A stretch of DNA of 41,245 bases from Methylotenera_A sp036676175 (GTDB lineage Bacteria > Pseudomonadota > Gammaproteobacteria > Burkholderiales > Methylophilaceae): assembly GCA_036676175.1 (NCBI GenBank), contig JAKFDL010000084.1, positions 1 to 41,245 on the forward strand, written 5' to 3'. Position 1 is the first letter of the stretch; each line of letters begins with the position of its first letter. The notes under the pieces are model-generated. The model searched no databases. It was not told the origin of the DNA and saw only the letters and a program-made list of their open reading frames with translations. Below, one piece after another: positions 34,022 to 41,245 of this stretch. A program made the translations under genes and the position numbers.

Positions 34022-34048
34022 AAAAGAGCCTCACGCGGAGGCTCTTTT
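34022..34048 (-). terminator. Rho-independent terminator of tkt
   Basis: AAAAGAGCCTC (34022-34032), loop ACGCG, GAGGCTCTTTT (34038-34048); on the minus strand the stem is followed by a long T-run. It lies between the tkt stop and the gap start. Confidence 0.92.
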
Positions 34049-34080
34049 ACAATCACACTAAAAACTACTGCGCTAACTAA

Positions 34081-36060
34081 TTATAATACTGATTTTGCCA
34101 CAGCAACCAAGTTTTCAGCCGTAAAGCCAAAGTGCTTATACAACACACCGCCTGGGGCAGACTCACCGAAAGTATCGATACCTACCACTGCACCCTCTAA
34201 GCCTACATACTTACGCCAGAAGTCTGTTACGCCCGCTTCGATTGCCACGCGTTTTGCTGTACCCAAGACACTGGCTTTATAAGCAGCGTCTTGACGGTCA
34301 AATACGTTGGTTGAAGGCATAGAAACCACACGTGTTTTAACACCAGCTGCGTTTAATTCTGCCGCAGCTTTTACTGCAATTTCTAACTCAGAACCAGTTC
34401 CGATTAAAGTTACTTGTGCACCAGCCACTTCAGACAATACATAACCGCCCCTGCGAATGCCTGCAAAATCTTTGGCATCATGTTTCAAGCCAGATACGTT
34501 TTGACGACTCAACACTAAACTAGTTGGGCCCTCTGAACGCTCTACCGCGGCCACCCATGCCACTGCAGTTTCTGTTGCACTACCTGGACGCCATACATCC
34601 ATACGTGGAATATAACGCAAGCCAGCGGTAGTTTCGATTGGCTGGTGTGTAGGACCGTCTTCGCCTTGGCCAATGGAGTCATGGGTCAACACATAAACCA
34701 CGCGTTGATGCATCAGTGCAGACATACGCATACCGTTACGCATGTAATCAGTGAACTGATGGAAAGTGCCGCCGAATGGTAAGAAACCACCGTGCAAAGC
34801 CATCCCGTTCATAATCGCTGCCATACCGAATTCACGCACACCGTAAGAAATATAGTTACCAGGTTTTTTTGCATCTACATGCACAAAGCTAGGACATGAC
34901 GTCAAGTTAGAACCTGTTAAGTCAGCCGAACCACCTAAGAACTCTGGCAAGATTGGTGCTAATGCAGTAATGGCATTTTGTGATGCTTTACGGGTTGAAA
35001 TACCTTCAGCTTTTTCGTTCGTTGCCGCGATAAATGCATCAGTTGCCGCTTTCCAATTAGCCGGTAATTCACCCGCCATACGGCGTTTGAATTCAGCAGC
35101 TTCTGCAGGGAATGCTTTTGCATAAGCATCAAACTTAGCATTCCAATCAGCTTCGGCTTTCGCGCCTTTGTCTTTCGCATCCCAACCAGCATAAACATCT
35201 TCTGGAATTACAAATGGTTCGTGTGTCCAGCCAATGGCCGCCCGGGTTGCGGCCACTTCATCTAAACCAAGCGCGCTACCATGGCAGTCATGGCTGCCTG
35301 ATTTGTTCGGTGAACCTTTACCAATGATGGTTTTACAGCAGATAAGCGATGGCTTGTCTGTTACTTTTTTCGCTGCATCAATCGCTTTGCCAATTGCCGC
35401 TACATCGTGGCCATCTACTGATTGTACATGCCAGCCGTATGATTCAAAACGTTTTGCAGTGTCGTCTGTGTACCAGCCTTCAATATGGCCGTCAATAGAG
35501 ATACCATTGTCATCCCAGAAGGCGATTAGATTACCTAAACCCCATGTACCAGCTAGTGCGCAGGCTTCATGTGAAACGCCTTCCATCATACAGCCGTCAC
35601 CTAAGAATACATAAGTGTGGTGGTCTACGATTTTGTGGCCTGGTTTGTTGAACTGGTGAGCGAGCAATTTTTCTGCCATCGCAAAACCTACGCCATTTGA
35701 AATGCCTTGGCCTAATGGGCCTGTGGTTGTTTCAACACCTGGCGCATAGCCATACTCTGGGTGGCCAGCACATTTTGAATGCAGTTGACGGAATGTCTTG
35801 ATCTCATCCATTGGCAATGCGTAGCCAGTCAGATGCAGCAATGAATAGATCAACATAGAGCCGTGACCATTAGAAAGCACAAAGCGGTCACGATTGGCCC
35901 ATTTTGGGTTGTTTGGATTATGGCTTAGATGGTTGTTCCAAAGCTCTTCCGCAATCTCTGCCATGCCCATCGGGGCGCCAGGGTGACCAGAATTTGCTTT
36001 TTGCACTGCATCCATTGATAACGCACGAATTGCGTTGGCTAAATCATTACGCGTTGCCAT
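34081..36060 (-). CDS. tkt: Transketolase
   Basis: Thiamine-diphosphate enzyme that transfers two-carbon units in the pentose phosphate (and, in methylotrophs, ribulose monophosphate) pathway. The 659-residue protein has SGHPGAPMGMAEIAEELW, the ThDP motif GDGCMMEGVSHEA, and THDSIGQGEDGPTHQPIE in the pyrimidine domain. A C-terminal domain follows from about residue 530. GGGAG lies 7 nt upstream of the ATG. The preferred order tkt-gap-pgk is maintained, with a terminator in between. Confidence 0.96.
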   Translation of the reverse strand: MATRNDLANAIRALSMDAVQKANSGHPGAPMGMAEIAEELWNNHLSHNPNNPKWANRDRFVLSNGHGSMLIYSLLHLTGYALPMDEIKTFRQLHSKCAGHPEYGYAPGVETTTGPLGQGISNGVGFAMAEKLLAHQFNKPGHKIVDHHTYVFLGDGCMMEGVSHEACALAGTWGLGNLIAFWDDNGISIDGHIEGWYTDDTAKRFESYGWHVQSVDGHDVAAIGKAIDAAKKVTDKPSLICCKTIIGKGSPNKSGSHDCHGSALGLDEVAATRAAIGWTHEPFVIPEDVYAGWDAKDKGAKAEADWNAKFDAYAKAFPAEAAEFKRRMAGELPANWKAATDAFIAATNEKAEGISTRKASQNAITALAPILPEFLGGSADLTGSNLTSCPSFVHVDAKKPGNYISYGVREFGMAAIMNGMALHGGFLPFGGTFHQFTDYMRNGMRMSALMHQRVVYVLTHDSIGQGEDGPTHQPIETTAGLRYIPRMDVWRPGSATETAVAWVAAVERSEGPTSLVLSRQNVSGLKHDAKDFAGIRRGGYVLSEVAGAQVTLIGTGSELEIAVKAAAELNAAGVKTRVVSMPSTNVFDRQDAAYKASVLGTAKRVAIEAGVTDFWRKYVGLEGAVVGIDTFGESAPGGVLYKHFGFTAENLVAVAKSVL

Positions 36061-36207
36061 TTTTTATCTCCCTGAAAAGTTCGGCATTTCATAACCGTTA
36101 AGTAACCTATAAGTAACTATGTGTAGTCTTAGCGAAACGCCCGTTTGAACGAATTAAATTATAAATTTCGAATATAGAATTATTGCGCAAATCAGTTTTT
36201 TCGGCAA

Positions 36208-36256
36208 GGCCATAAGCAGTCTCCCAGCACATTAAAATGCTAATACTGCTTATGCC
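36208..36256 (-). terminator. Long inverted repeat overlapping the gor stop codon
   Basis: CATAAGCAGT (36211-36220) and ACTGCTTATG (36245-36254) are perfect 10-nt arms, extended by GG/CC across one bulge, with a smaller AGCA...TGCT stem inside the loop. The gor TAA (36250-36252) sits in one arm. No T-run follows on the minus strand, so it may be a stability or Rho-assisted 3'-end structure rather than a classical terminator. Confidence 0.55.
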
Positions 36257-37632
36257 ACTGGTTTACGCATCGTCACAAACTCTTCAGCTACGGTGGGGTG
36301 GATGCCTATCGTGCTATCAAATACAGCTTTAGTTGCTCCCGCGCGTATCGCCACAGCAAAACCTTGAATAATCTCGCCTGCATCTGGCCCCACCATATGC
36401 ATGCCGACCACTTTATCCGTACTGCGCACCACAATCATTTTCATCAGTGTGCGCTCGCTACTGCCAGATAAGGTGTTTTTCATTGGCTTAAAATCTGTTT
36501 TATAAATATCAATATCTCCAGGATATTTTGTGCGCGCTTCTGCTTCAGATAAACCTACTGTACCAATGCTGGGCTGGCTAAACACAGCTGTCGGGATGTT
36601 TTGATAATCCACTTGCTTAGTGCTGCCTGCATACAGCTTATTAACTAGAGCCATGCCTTCAGATGTCGCCACCGGCGTCAAATTCACGCGATTGGTTACA
36701 TCACCCAGCGCATAGATTGACGGTACATTGGTTTGGTAGTCGTCATTGACTTTAATAGCACCAACTTCATCTAAGACCACCCCCGACGCTTCAAGACCCA
36801 GATTTTTACTATTCGGCACACGGCCTGTGGCGTACATCACCAAGTCTGTGGCAACTGTTTCACCTGCAGTGGTGTGCACAGTAAAGCCTGCGCCTACTTG
36901 TTCAATGCGATCTACATTGGTGTTGGGCATAAATTTGATACCTTTTTTTATCATTTCTGCCCCCAAAAAATCGCGAATATCTTCATCAAAACCACGCAAT
37001 ACTTTTTCGCCCCGTTCGAAAATGGTCACATCTACGCCCAAGCCATGCATAATGCCCGCGAATTCCACCGCAATATAGCCACCGCCCACAATCACCATTC
37101 TGCTTGGTAATATGGCTAAATTAAATATCTCGTTCGAGGTAATAATGTGTTCTTTGCCTGCAACCTCTGGTACGAAGGGCCAACCGCCAGTAGCAATGAT
37201 AATGCGTTCTGCTGTATAGGTTTTGTCTTCTACTTTAACCGTGTGTGCATCCACTAAACCAGCACGACCGTTGATAACATGCACACCGCTATCACGTAAT
37301 AGTTTGTCATACACATTTTGCAAACGGCCAATTTCTTTATCTTTATTGGCGACTAAATTAGCCCAGTTAAATGCAGAGTCACCTACGCTCCAGCCAAAGC
37401 CAGCCGCAGCGGCAAAGCTTTCAGAAAATTGTGATGCATAAACGTACAACTTTTTAGGCACGCAACCTACATTGACACAAGTGCCACCAAAATAACGATC
37501 TTCGGCAATAGCGACTTTTGCACCTAAACCGGCTGCCATGCGTGCTGCACGCACCCCGGCAGAGCCTGCGCCAACAACAAATAAATCATAGTCATACTGA
37601 GTGGTAGGAATGTGCTTGTGATTGCTAGCCAA
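36250..37632 (-). CDS. gor: Glutathione-disulfide reductase
   Basis: NADPH-dependent flavoenzyme that keeps glutathione reduced. The 460-residue protein has the FAD motif VVGAGSAGVRAARMAAGLG, the redox pair Cys52/Cys57 in GGTCVNVGCVPKK, the NAD(P)-site VIVGGGYIAVEFAG and the C-terminal active-site His in GIHPTVAEEF. The start codon appears to be TTG (37632): an in-frame TAA lies just upstream, no ATG or GTG occurs between them or before the FAD motif, and GAAAGAAA precedes the TTG. It lies behind the peroxiredoxin gene on the same strand, and the two probably work on the same thiol pool. Confidence 0.94.
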   Translation of the reverse strand: MASNHKHIPTTQYDYDLFVVGAGSAGVRAARMAAGLGAKVAIAEDRYFGGTCVNVGCVPKKLYVYASQFSESFAAAAGFGWSVGDSAFNWANLVANKDKEIGRLQNVYDKLLRDSGVHVINGRAGLVDAHTVKVEDKTYTAERIIIATGGWPFVPEVAGKEHIITSNEIFNLAILPSRMVIVGGGYIAVEFAGIMHGLGVDVTIFERGEKVLRGFDEDIRDFLGAEMIKKGIKFMPNTNVDRIEQVGAGFTVHTTAGETVATDLVMYATGRVPNSKNLGLEASGVVLDEVGAIKVNDDYQTNVPSIYALGDVTNRVNLTPVATSEGMALVNKLYAGSTKQVDYQNIPTAVFSQPSIGTVGLSEAEARTKYPGDIDIYKTDFKPMKNTLSGSSERTLMKMIVVRSTDKVVGMHMVGPDAGEIIQGFAVAIRAGATKAVFDSTIGIHPTVAEEFVTMRKPVA

Positions 37633-37694
37633 TTGATTTCTTTCTATGGTTACTTAAATTTTAAAGTAGCCATTAAGTTAAAATAAATAAAAAA

Positions 37695-37715
37695 GGCGAT
37701 GCATTTCACATCGCC
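37695..37715 (-). terminator. Rho-independent terminator of the peroxiredoxin gene
   Basis: GGCGATG (37695-37701) and CATCGCC (37709-37715) form a 7-bp stem with a 7-nt loop; on the minus strand it is followed by TTTTTTATTTATTT. It separates the peroxiredoxin gene from gor. Confidence 0.8.
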
Positions 37716-37735
37716 CATTTAATACTTAAAAACGA

Positions 37736-38269
37736 TTACTGATTGCTTTTTAGATGATTTAGCATAGTCTCAACATCGCTTACCAAGAATGGGTCTTCAT
37801 CATGGTTATCTGCTTTGCCAGCTTCTGCAAACAGCTGCACAATTTTATGGTCATCTACCAACATCGCGTAGCGCCATGAGCGATCACCGAAACCTAAATT
37901 CTCTTTTTTAACCAGCATACCCATGCCGCGGGTAAAGTCACCATTACCATCAGGCAACATTTTAATGTTGGTAACGCCCAAATGTTTTCCCCATTGAAAC
38001 ATGGTAAATGCGTCATTAACGCTCAAGCAATAAACCTCATCTACGCCCAATGCTTTAAATTCCTCGTACTTGGCTTCGAAGCCTGGCAAGTGCGTGCTAG
38101 AGCAGGTAGGTGTAAATGCGCCTGGTAGCGCTACTACAATAATTTTCTTGCCTGAAAAAATGTCTGCTGAGGTGATATCTTGCCAGCGGAATGGATTATC
38201 TCCGCCAAGGCTTTCATCTCGCACACGGGTTTTAAATACTACATTTGGTACATTTACTACTGCTGCCAT
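37736..38269 (-). CDS. Peroxiredoxin, Prx5 (type II) family
   Basis: This 177-residue thiol peroxidase has the peroxidatic Cys56 in PGAFTPTCSSTH and the catalytic Arg in DRSWRYAML. The only other Cys is Cys81, which is not at the usual Prx5 resolving position, so a 1-Cys mechanism using glutathione or glutaredoxin is likely. Some relatives carry a fused glutaredoxin domain; this one does not. The adjacent gor gene fits a glutathione-dependent route, which is inference from context. No signal peptide. Confidence 0.9.
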   Translation of the reverse strand: MAAVVNVPNVVFKTRVRDESLGGDNPFRWQDITSADIFSGKKIIVVALPGAFTPTCSSTHLPGFEAKYEEFKALGVDEVYCLSVNDAFTMFQWGKHLGVTNIKMLPDGNGDFTRGMGMLVKKENLGFGDRSWRYAMLVDDHKIVQLFAEAGKADNHDEDPFLVSDVETMLNHLKSNQ

Positions 38270-38615
38270 TGCTATTCCTTTTTATAAATTAATAAATTAC
38301 TTACTGTGGTGCTTTGAATTGTCATTTATGAAACGACGCAATGATAACCGAAGTATATTCTTTAACAAAATAAATTATATTTATTTTTATGATAAATATA
38401 ATTTATCACATGCGCCTTAGGTAATATTAATTCTTTGACAACATGCATCCACCAATAAGAAGAATCAGCTGTCCACAAAGAATTGAATACTGCTGATACT
38501 TGGTCAGAAAACTCTTACAGCAATATCAGCACTTGCCTTATTCGATATTTTTTTCACCCCTCTAGAATGGTGTCTGTGTTTTATACACAGTCAATTTAAT
38601 TACCGAAAAGGAAAT
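38270..38615. other. Intergenic region peroxiredoxin / BON-domain gene
   Basis: 346 nt, very AT-rich near 38350-38410, with no convincing gene. It must hold two divergent promoters. For the BON gene, TTCGAT (38541-38546) and TAGAAT (38563-38568) are 16 nt apart, a weak match. A small inverted repeat CTGTGT-TTTAT-ACACAG (38573-38589) lies in its leader, about 26 nt before the ATG. Confidence 0.45.
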
Positions 38616-38924
38616 ATGATGAAACTGAACATTAAGAGTCTTTTAGTTATTACTGCATTAACTTTACCATTATCTGCTTTTGCGGCTGAAGGTGATCCTG
38701 TATCTACCAAACTAAGCGATACTGTTATTACCACCAAAGTAAAAGCTGAGTTTGCTAAAGATAAAGCCGTTAGCGCGTCTGATATTAAAGTGGAAACTGA
38801 TAGCAATGGTTTAGTTCAGTTATCAGGCACAGCAAAATCACAAGCTGAAGCTGATCAAGCAGTAAAAATCGCCAAAAACGTTAAAGGCGTAACTGCAGTT
38901 AAGAGCGATATCGTAGTCCAATAA
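38616..38924 (+). CDS. Periplasmic BON-domain protein (OsmY-like)
   Basis: This 102-residue protein has a Sec signal peptide (residues 1-24, ending AFA/AE) and a single BON domain (about residues 30-102, TTKVKAEFAKDK ... GLVQLSGTAKSQAEADQAV ... VTAVKSDIVV). BON domains are thought to bind phospholipid; OsmY-type proteins help outer-membrane protein folding and respond to osmotic or envelope stress. This one has one BON domain where E. coli OsmY has two. AAAAGGAA precedes two tandem ATGs, and a strong terminator follows; monocistronic. Confidence 0.9.
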   Translation: MMKLNIKSLLVITALTLPLSAFAAEGDPVSTKLSDTVITTKVKAEFAKDKAVSASDIKVETDSNGLVQLSGTAKSQAEADQAVKIAKNVKGVTAVKSDIVVQ

Positions 38925-38994
38925 CACGCGTCACTAACTGCTTGTTAACCTTGACGAGTTTTATCTCTAAAGTTTACTCCAAAATGTAATGAAT

Positions 38995-39021
38995 AAAACG
39001 GGGCTTAACGCCCCGTTTTTT
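38995..39021. terminator. Bidirectional rho-independent terminator
   Basis: AAAACGGGGC (38995-39004), loop TTAAC, GCCCCGTTTT (39010-39019) plus further T residues. It is between the convergent BON and Gfo/Idh genes. Confidence 0.92.
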
Positions 39022-39050
39022 ATATCTCTTGCATTTTATAAAATGCAGTT

Positions 39051-40085
39051 CTAAATTTTGGCTGCCGCCTCAACGACCATCTCCATCGCCTTACAATTGG
39101 CTTTCGCATCTTCTAGCGTTAAGTATGGCGTTTTATCATTCAACACACAGTCACTGAAATGTTCGATTTCCAGATTAAAATGGTTGCTTGGCGCAAAGCG
39201 TTCTTCTGCATATTTACCGTCTTCTAGCGCCCATGAAATCACTGGTACATCATTTTGGAACACCCATGCAGCATGGCATTTAACCCAGCCCTTAGTGCCG
39301 ATGATTTCATATTCAGATTTTCTGCTGCGCTCAAAACTGATATCAAACTGGCCAAAACGGGCACGCCCTTCAGCGTCAGTACCAAAATCCAGCACACCGC
39401 TCATCACCGTGTCTGCCCCATGCTCGTTAAGCTTAGCATGTGCAATCACTGATGTTGGCTCTAAGGGTTTTCTATTGCTTTGACCAATATTCAAACCCAT
39501 TGCCCACCGCAGCGAATGAATCGCATAAGGTCCAATATCCCATAACGCACCGCCCCCATCCGCCATGCTGCGGTTAATGCGGTACATGCGTGCTTGTTTC
39601 ATTAAAAATGAAAAACTGGCTCGCGCAGAAAGTACATCGCCTATCAAGCCTGAATCTATAATTTCTTGCACACGCTTATGTTGCGGATGAAAGCGGTACA
39701 TGAATCCTTCCATTACCTTCACCTTGTTTTTGGCAGCCGCGGCTTCAATTGTCTCAATGTCTTTTACTGACAATGCCATCGGCTTTTCAATCAACACATG
39801 CTTACCGGCGTTAATGCATTTAAGCGCCCATTGGGCATGCTCCTCATTGGCCATGGGGCAATAGACAGCCTCTACATTGTTATCCTGAATCAAGGCATCC
39901 ATATCGTCATAACATTGCACGTTATTCGCATGACATGGCGCATACTTTTCAAGTGTCGCTTTCGCTGCTCCTGGACGACGGCTGGCAATCGCCACCAGTT
40001 GCGAATTCGGCGCTTCAATGATTGCAGGTAGCAAACGCTCGTTCACGCGTGCTGCGCCGAGAATGCCCCATTTAAGTTTGCTCAT
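39051..40085 (-). CDS. Gfo/Idh/MocA family NAD(P)-dependent oxidoreductase
   Basis: This 344-residue protein has an N-terminal Rossmann domain (KWGILGAARVNERLLPAI, with VAIASRRPGAA after the second strand) and the family's catalytic EKPMALS motif (about residue 100). A C-terminal alpha/beta substrate domain carries GGGALWDIGPYAIHSLRW. Members oxidise or reduce sugars and related compounds; the substrate here cannot be told. It overlaps the thioredoxin-fold gene by 14 nt, so they form one operon on the minus strand. Confidence 0.9.
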   Translation of the reverse strand: MSKLKWGILGAARVNERLLPAIIEAPNSQLVAIASRRPGAAKATLEKYAPCHANNVQCYDDMDALIQDNNVEAVYCPMANEEHAQWALKCINAGKHVLIEKPMALSVKDIETIEAAAAKNKVKVMEGFMYRFHPQHKRVQEIIDSGLIGDVLSARASFSFLMKQARMYRINRSMADGGGALWDIGPYAIHSLRWAMGLNIGQSNRKPLEPTSVIAHAKLNEHGADTVMSGVLDFGTDAEGRARFGQFDISFERSRKSEYEIIGTKGWVKCHAAWVFQNDVPVISWALEDGKYAEERFAPSNHFNLEIEHFSDCVLNDKTPYLTLEDAKANCKAMEMVVEAAAKI

Positions 40086-40635
40086 GTTCGCTCCATTTTA
40101 TCGAGCAGCCAATACTGGCAATTTGTTCTTTTGGCCCTGTGCCAGTTTCAGCCACTTGCTTCATGGCATAAAACAAATCACGTGTACTGTGGGGCGTCGT
40201 TTCTTTACGGCTTTCATCAAAGCGGCCACGATACTGCAACTGGCCTTTATTATTAAACCCAAAAAAATCTGGGGTGCACACGGCACCGTAGTCTTTAGCC
40301 ACTTGCTGGCTGGCATCTAACAAATAGGGAAAGGGGAAATCCATCTCACGTGCAATGATTTGCATATTTTCAACACTATCTTCTGGGTAGTCTTTAGGGT
40401 CATTTGACATGATCGCAACACTGTTTACGCCAAGCATTTTTAACTCGCTGACGTCATAGATAAGCCTGGGCAGAATCGCTTTCACATAAGGGCAATGATT
40501 GCATATAAACATCACCAACAAGCCGTTTTTGCCCATCACCAAATCTAGCGAGACCAGGTTACCATCCACATTCACCAGATTAAAATCGGGTGCTTGCCAG
40601 CCAAAATTGCACACAGGTGGGTTGATGCTCGCCAT
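40072..40635 (-). CDS. Thioredoxin-fold protein (AhpC/TSA-like thioredoxin family)
   Basis: This 187-residue protein has the pattern APDFNLVNVDGN followed by a redox-site segment VMFICNHCPYVKAILP, with Cys45-x2-Cys48. The CxxC plus NHCPYV is typical of a bacterial thioredoxin-family group annotated as redoxin or AhpC-like. A cis-Pro-containing segment (VCTPDFFGFN) follows. There is no signal peptide, so it is cytoplasmic. The partner is unknown. Its end overlaps the Gfo/Idh gene start, so translation may be coupled; a functional link is not evident. Confidence 0.87.
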   Translation of the reverse strand: MASINPPVCNFGWQAPDFNLVNVDGNLVSLDLVMGKNGLLVMFICNHCPYVKAILPRLIYDVSELKMLGVNSVAIMSNDPKDYPEDSVENMQIIAREMDFPFPYLLDASQQVAKDYGAVCTPDFFGFNNKGQLQYRGRFDESRKETTPHSTRDLFYAMKQVAETGTGPKEQIASIGCSIKWSEHEQT

Positions 40636-40709
40636 ACTTAATCCATATTCAAATACAAAACAATCATGTTTATGTTACCACTTTCTACTTTTTTATTTAA
40701 ACTTGCAAC

Positions 40710-41245
40710 ATGAGTAACTTGCGATTTTATAGCCCAAATAAATTACGAGTTGGCGCCTCTGTTAAATTAAGTGACAACGCCGCCATACACGCCACCAAAG
40801 TGATGCGTTTGAATGTGGGCGACACGCTTAAATTATTTGATGGTGATGGGCTTGATTACACATGTGAATTACTAAGCATTAAAAAAAATGAGGTAATTGC
40901 CAAAGTTGAGTCCAGCGAGACAGTCAATAATGAATCACCGCTACACATCACCTTGTTGCAAGGCATTTCCAGTGGCGACCGCATGGATTACACCATTCAA
41001 AAAGCGGTAGAACTTGGGGTGGCAGAAATTCAGCCCCTATCTACAGAGCGCAGCGTAGTGAAACTATCGGCCGAGCGCGCAGAAAGGCGTCTGGAACACT
41101 GGCAAAACATCGTGATTTCTGCCTGTGAGCAAAGCGGACGCGCTATAGTGCCAAAAGTAGCCAAACCGGTTAATTTAACAGCATGGCTAACAACCAATAG
41201 CCATGCGGGTTCTGGCGATACAGATTCTAGTCATGTACGTATTTT
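40710..41245 (+). CDS. rsmE: 16S rRNA (uracil1498-N3)-methyltransferase RsmE (3' end outside the window)
   Basis: The frame runs open to the right edge (178 codons). It begins MSNLRFYSPNKLRVG and shows the RsmE N-terminal PUA-like domain (about residues 1-70, HATKVMRLNVGDTLKLFDG). The start of the SPOUT methyltransferase domain follows (ITLLQGISSGDRMDYTIQKAVELGV ... QPLSTERSVVKL ... ISACEQSGRA). RsmE methylates U1498 of 16S rRNA. No ribosome-binding site is seen. TTACCA (40675-40680) and TAAACT (40698-40703), 17 nt apart, would place the transcript start near the ATG. It is divergent from the thioredoxin-fold gene. Confidence 0.93.
   Translation, partial: MSNLRFYSPNKLRVGASVKLSDNAAIHATKVMRLNVGDTLKLFDGDGLDYTCELLSIKKNEVIAKVESSETVNNESPLHITLLQGISSGDRMDYTIQKAVELGVAEIQPLSTERSVVKLSAERAERRLEHWQNIVISACEQSGRAIVPKVAKPVNLTAWLTTNSHAGSGDTDSSHVRI

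Noticed and set aside
38070..38420. 116-codon plus-strand ORF across the peroxiredoxin start and the AT-rich gap
   Set aside because: Most of it is antisense to the peroxiredoxin gene and the rest is low-complexity AT-rich sequence.

Overview
This 41.2 kb window looks like ordinary chromosome of a Gram-negative betaproteobacterium, with moderately AT-rich intergenic DNA. The gene orders dapA-bamC, rnfABCDGE-nth, dciA divergent from an M23 peptidase followed by secA, and tkt-gap-pgk-pyk fit Betaproteobacteria. My best guess is the Methylophilaceae (Methylotenera-like), but this is inference: no methylotrophy marker gene lies in the window. I see no tRNA, rRNA, insertion sequence, prophage or CRISPR array.

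Left part (1-9100). A lipoprotein gene cut by the left edge is followed by a minus-strand molybdopterin oxidoreductase. A plus-strand group comes next: the ribosomal oxygenase roxA, a gene of unknown function, a small secretin-like protein with no pore partner beside it, and an Ala/Pro/Glu-rich lipoprotein with a 15-bp coding tandem repeat. The minus-strand group dapA-bamC-MBL hydrolase faces it. Middle part (9100-16850): a complete rnfABCDGE electron-transport operon, nth, a FIST-domain sensor gene overlapping nth, and a DUF1841 gene.

The most interesting locus is 16886-19882. In one direction it encodes an ECF-type sigma factor, a small soluble zf-HC2 protein (candidate anti-sigma factor), a secreted peptide with three copies of KDGKCGEGKCG, a DUF692/MNIO multinuclear iron enzyme and a DUF2063 partner. 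This is the architecture of the recently described HvfABC/bufferin systems, in which the MNIO enzyme and its partner convert cysteines of EGKCG motifs into copper-binding heterocycles. The regulatory pair, the paired DGKCG/EGKCG modules and the absence of an adjacent DoxX gene set this copy apart.

Right part (19900-41245). secA with a DUF1289 gene, an M23 peptidase and divergent dciA are followed by a K+-independent H+-pumping pyrophosphatase (hppA), a VIT1/CCC1-type metal transporter and a soluble pyrophosphatase (ppa). Minus-strand central metabolism follows: purC-ykvA-dedA, pyk, pgk, gap and tkt. Then come glutathione reductase (apparent TTG start) with a Prx5-type peroxiredoxin, a BON-domain protein, a thioredoxin-fold protein overlapping a Gfo/Idh/MocA oxidoreductase, and the 5' part of rsmE cut by the right edge. 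Clear stem-loop terminators separate many of these units.
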